Shown piece after piece: positions 1 through 5,555 of a stretch of 9,756 bases of DNA. The notes under the pieces were generated by a model, which was given only the letters and a program-made list of their open reading frames with translations, was not told the origin of the DNA and did not search any database. How positions within the stretch are numbered: position 1 is the first letter of the stretch; each line of letters begins with the position of its first letter. The stretch is from Thermoprotei archaeon (lineage in GTDB: Archaea; Thermoproteota; Thermoprotei_A; Marsarchaeales; UBA168): NCBI GenBank assembly GCA_011055275.1, contig DSEZ01000082.1:1-9756 (forward strand), given 5' to 3'. The position numbers were made by a program, and so were the translations under genes.

Positions 1-2
1 AC

Positions 3-1322
3 GAGGTCCCGATGACAAGCTTTCAGTGGAAGGTCACGGCGCTTTCGTCCATGGGAATGTTCATGGACGGCTACGTGCTCACCATATTTTCAACGGCTTC
101 TCCGATACCCAGATGGGGTTTAAGGGCAGTTTTTTCCCCCACAAGCCTCGAGCTCGGTCTCATGGCTTCGGCTGCGCTAATAGGCATGTTGATTGGCGCG
201 GTGACGTTTGGTAATCTGGCGGACAGGTTCGGCCGCAAGACCACATACACGTACGACCTCTCCATAACCGCGGCTTTTCTCATCTTAACCGCCTTGGCCA
301 CAAGCTGGTGGGAGTTCTTTCTCTTTCAGATAGGCGCTGGCATAGGTATAGGGGCCGACTATCCCATAAGTTCATCCATCCAGAGCGAGTTTTCACCGAA
401 AAACAAGAGGGGGATGTTACTTGTGCTTAACATATTCACGTGGACCATAGGAAGCATGGTGTTTTTGGCCCTTTCGATCCCGTTTTACGCGCTGGGCCCC
501 CTCTCGTGGAGGGTTATGTACGCCAGCGCAGCCGTCATACCTCTCATCGTGGTGGCAGCCAGAAATTCGCTTCCCGAGAGTCCCAGGTGGTTGCTTCTCA
601 AGGGAAGAAAGGAAGACGCGGAGAGGTCGGCCCAAAGGATAGCCAGAGAAGCTGGCGTTGATGCCAAACAAGCAGTGGAAGCGCTTGAGGTAGACTCCGG
701 GTCATCATCCTTGCGCGAGCTCTTCAGCAAGAGGTTCCTGACTTTAACGCTCTTTACGTCCATAGCGTGGTTCTCTTACGACTTCGCGAGCTACGGCGTT
801 TGGAACTTCACCCCTAGCATATTTGCCTCGACAAGTAGCTACGTGATGGCCATAGTGGAAACGCTTCTCGAGGAGATCCCCGTCATAGTTGGTTTCGCGG
901 TATGCGTGTCGCTGGTCGAGAAGGCCGGCCGCCGGCTGCTTCAAGAGCTTGGTTTCCTTGGAGCTGGGCTCTCACTCGTTGTTTTTTCGATTTTTTCGCA
1001 TTACGTGCCCTCCGCGGCTTCGGCCACGGCCATAGCCTTTACCGCGTTCGCGTTGATGCACGTGTTTCACAACGTGGGACCCACAAACCTCACATATGCA
1101 TATCCCTCGGAGGTGTTTCCGACTAGGCTGAGGGGAACGGCACACGGTTTCGCCACAACGCTAAGCCGCTTTGGAGGCATACTGGGGACCGTTGCCGTGG
1201 CCATAGGCTTCTTTTCGTACAACTTGAGCGTGGTGCTGCTCGTTATCGCGGCCTTTGAGTTCTTGGGCTTCGCGGTAACCTACATGTGGGCTCCTGAGGT
1301 AAAGGGGAAAAAGTTGGTCTGA
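3..1322 (+). CDS. MFS transporter, phosphate:H+ symporter-like branch (5' end probably outside window)
   Basis: This is a 12-helix proton-coupled permease of the cytoplasmic membrane. Counting from the ATG at base 12, the motif A loop GNLADRFGRK is at residues 67-76, the DYP element of helix 4 at 116-118, PESPRW at 188-193 before a charged central loop, and the C-half signature YPSEVFPTRLRGT at 364-376. Helix 7 has W253-x3-D257-x3-Y261. From memory of the fungal phosphate transporter PiPT, W-x3-D-x3-Y and the Tyr of DYP contact phosphate, so a PHS-like fold and possibly phosphate or another anion as substrate is an inference; sugar-porter relatives share several of these motifs. The ATG at 12 may not be the start: the frame is open to the window edge (Glu-Val-Pro precedes Met), homologues usually have about 6-10 residues before the Phe-x-x-Lys segment, and GAGGT at 3-7 is too close to act as a ribosome binding site. 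It ends 18 bases from the convergent gene at 1341. Confidence 0.88.
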   Translation, partial: EVPMTSFQWKVTALSSMGMFMDGYVLTIFSTASPIPRWGLRAVFSPTSLELGLMASAALIGMLIGAVTFGNLADRFGRKTTYTYDLSITAAFLILTALATSWWEFFLFQIGAGIGIGADYPISSSIQSEFSPKNKRGMLLVLNIFTWTIGSMVFLALSIPFYALGPLSWRVMYASAAVIPLIVVAARNSLPESPRWLLLKGRKEDAERSAQRIAREAGVDAKQAVEALEVDSGSSSLRELFSKRFLTLTLFTSIAWFSYDFASYGVWNFTPSIFASTSSYVMAIVETLLEEIPVIVGFAVCVSLVEKAGRRLLQELGFLGAGLSLVVFSIFSHYVPSAASATAIAFTAFALMHVFHNVGPTNLTYAYPSEVFPTRLRGTAHGFATTLSRFGGILGTVAVAIGFFSYNLSVVLLVIAAFEFLGFAVTYMWAPEVKGKKLV

Positions 1323-1340
1323 GTTTTGGCAGCACCTCTG

Positions 1341-1826
1341 CTAAGCCCTCTTGTAACCCAGCTCCCTTAGAAGGTCCTTTCTTTCCTTTCTGTCTTGATC
1401 TTCCTCGACTCCTAGGGGCCTGAGGCCATCGGCGACACCAAGCACCGCAACCGACTCGCCCGCTACCCCGAGAAAGACCTTAACGGGATTGGCCGTGGCG
1501 CAGTACACGTTAACGACCTCGGGCACGCGCTTTATGGCCTGCAGCACGTTTATGGGGTAGGCGTTCTTTATGATCACGAGAAATGCGTGGCCTGCGCCCA
1601 TCTCCTTCACGTGGTTTACCGCTTCCCTAATTAGTTCTTCATCGTTTCCATCGTACCTCACGAGCCTTTTTCCGGAGCTCTCAGCAAAGGCAAGCCCAAA
1701 CTTGATCCCTGGCACGGAGCCCACAAGCGCTTCCGCTAGGTCTTCCACGGTTTTTATAAAGTGGGCTTGCCCGAATATTATGTTGCATCCCTCCCCCGGG
1801 ATTATGTCGTGTTCCCTGATTTCCAT
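1341..1826 (-). CDS. COG1839 / DUF355 'adenosine-specific kinase' family protein
   Basis: At 161 residues this is a full-length member of the small family Pfam PF04008 (COG1839), named from a crystal structure of a Pyrobaculum homologue that bound adenosine or AMP; its physiological reaction is not firmly established. Family hallmarks visible are FGQAHFIKTVEDL at residues 18-30, an FGLAFAESSGKRLVRY strand-loop at 43-58, AGHAFLVIIKNAYPINVL at 78-95, CATANP at 109-114, VLGVADG at 128-134 and the charged C-terminal helix ending LRELGYKR. It has no signal peptide or membrane segment and should be cytosolic. The ATG start is chosen because the N-terminus matches the usual family length. No Shine-Dalgarno precedes it (upstream bases are pyrimidine-rich), so a leaderless transcript from the 71-base divergent spacer shared with the glycosidase gene is likely. 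Family assignment is secure; the kinase activity is not. Confidence 0.88.
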   Translation of the reverse strand: MEIREHDIIPGEGCNIIFGQAHFIKTVEDLAEALVGSVPGIKFGLAFAESSGKRLVRYDGNDEELIREAVNHVKEMGAGHAFLVIIKNAYPINVLQAIKRVPEVVNVYCATANPVKVFLGVAGESVAVLGVADGLRPLGVEEDQDRKERKDLLRELGYKRA

Positions 1827-1869
1827 AATAAGGAAAGAGCGATGTAAGAAAAAGATTGCGGAAGAAAAG

Positions 1870-1877
1870 GGTTAATT
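1870..1877 (+). promoter_or_regulatory. Weak TATA-like box for the glycosidase gene
   Basis: GGTTAATT is centred about 24 nt before the ATG at 1898, the spacing expected for an archaeal TATA box driving a leaderless transcript. No Shine-Dalgarno lies before the ATG. The match is weak, and the box overlaps the left arm of the inverted repeat at 1873-1891. Confidence 0.35.
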
Positions 1878-1891
1878 GCACCGCGCAATTA
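1873..1891. repeat. Inverted repeat in the divergent promoter region (possible operator)
   Basis: TAATTGC at 1873-1879 and GCAATTA at 1885-1891 are perfect 7-base inverted arms separated by five bases (ACCGC). The element lies between the putative TATA box and the ATG at 1898, where a bound repressor would block transcription. It could also form a small hairpin in DNA, but a leaderless mRNA would not contain it. The regulator is unknown. Confidence 0.45.
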
Positions 1892-1897
1892 TAGAAA

Positions 1898-3742
1898 ATG
1901 CCTGTCACTTACAGCGTTGAGGGCGAGAGGCTTCTCATCATAAGAAATCCGTATTCCGAGTTCTCTTTTTGGACTGCCTTCGAAGAATTCCAACAGGGGC
2001 TTTGGAGACCTAAGCTTCACTACAGCTACGAGGGCTACACGTCCATGTATAACGGCAGGAGCTGGAAACTCTTGGCGGGTCTTGCCTTTTCCCCAGGTGG
2101 AAGTCTGCGCTCCGCGGAATTCGATCGCCTGTCGGCGAGCTTGAGCTTCGATGGCGGTTACCTTCGCCTGGAGATGACCACGGCCAGCCCAGACTTAAAG
2201 GTGGAGGGCGCCGTAGAAAAAATAGTGCCTATAATTGAGCTCAGGGACGTTTACGGCGATGAGGTAAAGCCCATCACGAGGCGGACTGATGAAGGTGTTC
2301 TGGTGGAGGCCGGCCCCGCGAAATTTCTCGTAAAGCATAATGGCAAATTCGAGCCTCTTGATCAAGAGTTAAGTGTCGTTTACGACAGGGGTTCAGGCTT
2401 TAGGACAGGTAAACCACCGTCGCCCGTTAAGGAGAGCAAACGCGCGCACGTGCTATTCGGGCTGAGCTTTCAGGACAACGCTGAGCTGGTCGTACACCCA
2501 CTCTTCTCTTTCGTCCGGCCCAAGATATCGCAGTGGGACCTTGACTTGGTTGAAGCTTTTCCCGAGTTCCGGGTTACCCCATGGGGTAGGTTGTTAATTG
2601 GAAGGGCTGAGTCAGCAGCTCTCTTCGGCGTGGGATGTGGGAGCGCATCCCTTCCGGATGCAGGGGCATGGTGGTTTAGGCAGGTTTGGTCGAGAGATCT
2701 CTACCAGGGATTGTTATTTAACTTGAGGGCTTTTCACAGGATCCCATGGCTTAGGGAGGGCCTTTGGCTGGCAGCTGAGACCGGCTTTGCGGCCATGGGC
2801 TACGACGGAGGGATCCCAGACAGGCTTTGTCCTCTTGAGGGATCCTCAGCCTCCGATGCCCTTCCGCTTTTCCTGATGTACGTTTCCTCCTTGCTTTCGC
2901 TCGATTGGAGGGAGGCCTACGCGTGCGCTTTGTCCAGCGTCGCCGATTACGCCCTTGCGTGCCTCCCCGCTCTCTCAAAGCTATCCACGACAGGTATGAT
3001 CGAAAGCAATGCGGCCTCCTCGTGGTGGGACTCGAGGGTCTGGGTTAACGGACACCTTAGGGCAACGAGGCTACCGGAAGGATGGGAAGACAGGGATTAC
3101 GTTTTGCCGGAAGTGAACGCGCTGTACGCGGTGGCGTTTAGTGAAGTCGCGCAGGTCGCCGAAAAGCTGGGAAATGACGGAGGAAAGCTGAGGGAAGCCT
3201 CTTCCACCATCGTCAAGTCGATGGCAAAGCTCAGCAAGGGATACTTGCCCATGATTTACGACGCCCTCGAAGGAAGAGCGGACTACACCCCATCGTCGAC
3301 TGCCATAATGGCACATGCCCTTCTCTCAAGGTTGGGGGCCTTCAAGGAGGACGCCCTCCTTGATGGTGTCGTAAACAAGCTCATGGTGAAAAAGAGGATA
3401 GTTGGCATCGAGGGATACGCGGGGCAATGGCTGCCCTTCGGGGTGCTTGTCAGGCCCTTTCCGGGTCCTTACCTTGGGGACGCGGAGTACCACGGTGCCG
3501 TCGTTTGGCCCAGGGAAACGCCTTACCTGCTTGAAGTCCTTTCAGAGCTTGGAAAGAGCGATGTGATGAAGGATATCCTTATCTCAAACCTTGACGCGAC
3601 GGCATCGGACGGTGCGTTGCTCTACGTTCCAGAGCTCTACAGCTTGGACGGGGATGAGCTGGTGCCCGTAAAGAACCCCGCGCAGTTTTGGTCTAACTGG
3701 GTTGATCCTTACCTCACCTATCTGGATGTGATGCGCGGTTGA
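1898..3742 (+). CDS. Six-hairpin glycosidase, glycogen debranching enzyme-like (amylo-alpha-1,6-glucosidase type)
   Basis: The 614-residue protein has two parts: a beta-rich N-terminal region to about residue 240, and an (alpha/alpha)6-barrel region from about 250 to the end. The second part carries elements resembling the GDE_C / COG3408 family: WFRQVWSRD at 259-267 (compare the family's W-F-x-R-D-x), a sugar-site-like SASDALPLF containing D320, SWWDSRVW at 375-381 (compare T-W-M-D-A-R) followed by a PEVNALY element, YHGAVVWPRE at 531-540 (compare H-x-G-S-x-W-P), and a C-terminal VPELY plus PAQFWS segment. Candidate catalytic residues are D320 and E540, by analogy only. It lacks a signal peptide, so it is probably intracellular and acts on glycogen or another alpha-glucan. 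Conservation is patchy, so another six-hairpin activity (glucoamylase, GH63- or GH37-like) is possible. The gene is transcribed away from the COG1839 gene, and its last 29 bases overlap the convergent radical SAM gene. Confidence 0.75.
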   Translation: MPVTYSVEGERLLIIRNPYSEFSFWTAFEEFQQGLWRPKLHYSYEGYTSMYNGRSWKLLAGLAFSPGGSLRSAEFDRLSASLSFDGGYLRLEMTTASPDLKVEGAVEKIVPIIELRDVYGDEVKPITRRTDEGVLVEAGPAKFLVKHNGKFEPLDQELSVVYDRGSGFRTGKPPSPVKESKRAHVLFGLSFQDNAELVVHPLFSFVRPKISQWDLDLVEAFPEFRVTPWGRLLIGRAESAALFGVGCGSASLPDAGAWWFRQVWSRDLYQGLLFNLRAFHRIPWLREGLWLAAETGFAAMGYDGGIPDRLCPLEGSSASDALPLFLMYVSSLLSLDWREAYACALSSVADYALACLPALSKLSTTGMIESNAASSWWDSRVWVNGHLRATRLPEGWEDRDYVLPEVNALYAVAFSEVAQVAEKLGNDGGKLREASSTIVKSMAKLSKGYLPMIYDALEGRADYTPSSTAIMAHALLSRLGAFKEDALLDGVVNKLMVKKRIVGIEGYAGQWLPFGVLVRPFPGPYLGDAEYHGAVVWPRETPYLLEVLSELGKSDVMKDILISNLDATASDGALLYVPELYSLDGDELVPVKNPAQFWSNWVDPYLTYLDVMRG

Positions 3743-4817
3743 TCGGACACCATGGATCGACCTTGTCCTCAGTTAGCAACGATCTGGCAGGACATCCTCC
3801 TTGGCATGACTTAACGTAGGGACACGTGGCGCAGCGCTCTGGAAGCCACTTCCTGTAAAGAGAGAACCCATTTCTCCAGATTTCTGCTAGGGAATCTCTT
3901 AACGCGTTCCCTTCCTTGAACGCGTCATTCATCAAGAGGTCGCACCCATAAACGTCCCCCTTCCAGTTGATAGCGATGTGTGTTCTGCCCGCAGGACATG
4001 TGAAATACCCCCTTATTGAACTCGCCTCTGCGGCTGCCCTCTCGAAGTCGTCTCTGTTCAGGTAGAATCTGAAGCCGTTTAAGGTGACGTGAGCCGCTTG
4101 CTCGGCAACGGACCTTAAGGCTGAGAGAAACTTCTCCCCTCCTTTCTCTTTCGAGAGCAATAGCCCCTGTTTCCTTGCACGACCGAACGGCTGAACTGAG
4201 ATGAAGTTTACTTCCTTGGCCCTGAGGCCATTTGCTAGATAAATCATTTCAGCAGCGCTTTTGTTCAAGTCCGTTACCGTGGTCGAGATGGAGATGTTTA
4301 TGCCGGTTGACGCTGCAATTCTCGCTCCTGCAAGCGCCAGATCAAAACGTCCTCTTAGCTCGTCATTTTCCTGGGCTTTGGGAGAGTCGAGGCTTATCTG
4401 CATGGCATCTAAACCCGAGTTTTTCAATTCCCTGGCGTTATTTTCGTTTAGCAGCAGGCCGTTTGTGCTTAGGGCCACGTAGAAACCTTCCTCTTTTGCC
4501 TTCCTAATTATCCTCGTTATCCCCCTTACGAGCAACGGCTCGCCGCCCAACAGGTAAACGGCCTTTACTCCCAGTCCCTTCAGGTTATCCAACACTTGCA
4601 TCCACTGGTCTGCCTGGAGTTCATCGGGCGCACGCTTTCCCGCGTTTACGTAGCACGTTTTGCAGTCCAAATTGCATACCCTTGTCAGGTAAAGTGAGGC
4701 ATCGAGGGGCTGGCTCAGGGTGAGGTGCTGAAGCTCTGGGCCACCCTGAAGCGGCAAAATGTGGGTCATGGGCGAGGCCGGACATTCCGTGAGAAACGTT
4801 CTTAGGTACGATTCCAC
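3714..4817 (-). CDS. Radical SAM protein with complete SPASM domain
   Basis: This is a 367-residue cytosolic iron-sulfur enzyme. The S-adenosylmethionine [4Fe-4S] motif C-x3-C-x2-C is CNLDCKTC at C48, C52 and C55, followed by GGEP at 91-94 and an STNG strand. The C-terminal SPASM signature is intact: C274-x12-G-x4-C292, then C329-x2-C332-x5-C338-x3-C342 and a final C357, enough for two auxiliary clusters. SPASM enzymes typically modify peptides or proteins (PqqE, AlbA, sactisynthases, anaerobic sulfatase maturases) and some act in alternative haem synthesis (AhbC/AhbD). No precursor peptide, sulfatase or haem genes are seen nearby, so the substrate is unknown. The start is GTG at 4817; a TTTTAC element about 24 nt upstream (4838-4844) fits a leaderless start. 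ATG at 4769 (residue 17) is an alternative, and both keep the whole radical SAM core. It is divergent from the Lrp gene. Confidence 0.9.
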   Translation of the reverse strand: MESYLRTFLTECPASPMTHILPLQGGPELQHLTLSQPLDASLYLTRVCNLDCKTCYVNAGKRAPDELQADQWMQVLDNLKGLGVKAVYLLGGEPLLVRGITRIIRKAKEEGFYVALSTNGLLLNENNARELKNSGLDAMQISLDSPKAQENDELRGRFDLALAGARIAASTGINISISTTVTDLNKSAAEMIYLANGLRAKEVNFISVQPFGRARKQGLLLSKEKGGEKFLSALRSVAEQAAHVTLNGFRFYLNRDDFERAAAEASSIRGYFTCPAGRTHIAINWKGDVYGCDLLMNDAFKEGNALRDSLAEIWRNGFSLYRKWLPERCATCPYVKSCQGGCPARSLLTEDKVDPWCPINRASHPDR

Positions 4818-4910
4818 GTGGATTTCCTGCCGTGGCGTAAAAGCTCGTCGAGCTGACCTTTAGATTTCGGTGGCCTCGGTAGCGCTGGGAAGCAGATTCA
4901 TAGTGATGAG

Positions 4911-4951
4911 AAAAACGACGTTGCGTTGGAATTCGTTAATGCATCGTTTTT
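4911..4951. repeat. Long-spaced dyad between the radical SAM and Lrp genes (possible regulator site)
   Basis: AAAAACGA at 4911-4918 and TCGTTTTT at 4944-4951 are perfect 8-base inverted arms 25 bases apart. The left arm overlaps the odd palindrome AACG-A-CGTT (4914-4922). CGTT recurs at 4919, 4924, 4934 and 4945, the last three spaced 10 and 11 bases apart, about one helical turn. Lrp-family octamers commonly bind such phased, extended sites near their own promoters, so autoregulation is a reasonable inference. The 186-base gap 4818-5003 otherwise holds only putative promoters and a 13-codon ORF. Confidence 0.35.
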
Positions 4952-4975
4952 TACATTGGAGCTAATAATGGTCAA

Positions 4976-4987
4976 AACGCTTAATAA
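4976..4987 (+). promoter_or_regulatory. TATA-box promoter of the Lrp-type regulator
   Basis: AACGCTTAATAA contains a TATA-like TTAATAA centred near 4984. Transcription would start around 5010, consistent with a leaderless or nearly leaderless mRNA for the TTG start codons at 5004 or 5013. The first eight bases, AACGCTTA, recur exactly at the promoter of the downstream MFS gene (5485-5492). Confidence 0.5.
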
Positions 4988-5003
4988 CTAAGGCATCAAA
5001 ATA

Positions 5004-5486
5004 TTGAGACATTTGCCCAGGGTCTCGAAGGAAAAATCGTTTGAGCTGGACAGGGAAATAGCGGAAGCGCTCAAGGGGAAAGACAGGATAAATTTGTCCA
5101 GAATAGCGGATGAGGTTAACATAAGCCTGTCCGCGCTTCATGATAGGGTAAAAAGCCTTGAGGAAAGGGGTATAATACTCGGTTACACGGCAGTCCTTGA
5201 GAAAGAGAAGCTTGGCTTTGGGGCAGCGGCCATATTGATGCTCAACGTGAACTCGGAAAAAGGTGTTGAGAACATAGCGAAGCAGATAGCCTCAATACCG
5301 GAGATAGAAGACGTTTACGAGGTCAGCGGCGAGCCAGATCTAGTCGCCACCGTGTGGGCACCATCTCTCGAGGAGCTCAGGGAGTTCATAAACGAGAGGA
5401 TATCCAAAATTGATGGCGTTGAGGACGTTAATCCCCTGATGCTTCTCAGGGTTTACAAGAAGGCTGGTTTTTCCATAAGGCGATAA
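5004..5486 (+). CDS. Lrp/AsnC family transcriptional regulator
   Basis: The 160-residue protein has the two-domain layout of Lrp/AsnC (feast/famine) regulators. An N-terminal winged helix-turn-helix has its helices at about 31-53 (LSRIADEVNISLSALHDRVK). The C-terminal RAM ligand-binding and oligomerisation domain spans about 75-152, including the conserved turn GEPD at 109-112. Such proteins form dimers to octamers and often respond to amino acids or related metabolites; the ligand is not readable from sequence. The start is TTG at 5004, as there is no in-frame ATG or GTG near the N-terminus and an in-frame TAA lies at 4989-4991; TTG at 5013 fits the TATA spacing about as well and would remove three residues. 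It is divergent from the radical SAM gene and followed after 69 bases by the MFS gene, which has its own promoter. Control of its own gene and a neighbour is typical of the family but inferred here. Confidence 0.93.
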   Translation: MRHLPRVSKEKSFELDREIAEALKGKDRINLSRIADEVNISLSALHDRVKSLEERGIILGYTAVLEKEKLGFGAAAILMLNVNSEKGVENIAKQIASIPEIEDVYEVSGEPDLVATVWAPSLEELREFINERISKIDGVEDVNPLMLLRVYKKAGFSIRR

Positions 5487-5496
5487 CGCTTATATA
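5485..5496 (+). promoter_or_regulatory. Strong TATA-box promoter of the second MFS gene
   Basis: AACGCTTATATA overlaps the stop codon of the Lrp gene and contains a near-ideal archaeal TATA box (TTATATA, 5490-5496). The expected transcription start is around 5519-5520, leaving a 5' untranslated region of about 36 bases, which agrees with the Shine-Dalgarno present before this gene. It shows that the MFS gene can be transcribed separately from the regulator. Confidence 0.65.
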
Positions 5497-5498
5497 CT

Positions 5499-5525
5499 GC
5501 TATTCGATATCGATTTAGCGATAGC
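5499..5525. promoter_or_regulatory. Palindrome-rich segment, putative operator of the second MFS gene
   Basis: Outer arms GCTAT (5499-5503) and ATAGC (5521-5525) enclose the perfect 10-base palindrome TCGATATCGA (5504-5513). CGAT occurs at 5505, 5511 and 5519. The element sits directly after the TATA box and covers the predicted transcription start, the position of a repressor site. The Lrp protein encoded just upstream is the obvious candidate to bind it, though this is inferred from proximity. Confidence 0.45.
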
Positions 5526-5541
5526 TTTTGAAATCCGTGAC

Positions 5542-5546
5542 GGAGG
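5542..5546 (+). promoter_or_regulatory. Shine-Dalgarno of the second MFS gene
   Basis: GGAGG lies nine bases before the ATG at 5556. It supports that start codon and marks this as a leadered transcript, unlike several other first genes in the window. Confidence 0.7.
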
Positions 5547-5555
5547 CGTTACCTT

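Noticed and set aside
1371..1404. Pyrimidine-rich tract after the first MFS gene, considered as an archaeal terminator
   Set aside because: It is coding sequence of the COG1839 gene (Lys/Arg/Asp/Glu-rich C-terminus on the other strand) and has no long uninterrupted T run, so its composition is explained by the protein.
1570..1875. A 101-codon plus-strand ORF opposite the COG1839 gene
   Set aside because: It is antisense to a clear family member on the minus strand and has no motif.
4232..4507. Overlapping plus-strand ORFs opposite the radical SAM gene, considered as a possible small partner protein
   Set aside because: They lie fully inside the conserved radical SAM coding region, without promoter or ribosome binding site.
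4818..5003. Search for a tRNA, small RNA or riboswitch in the longest gap
   Set aside because: No cloverleaf, T-arm consensus or extended stem was found; the sequence is AT-rich promoter DNA with short dyads.
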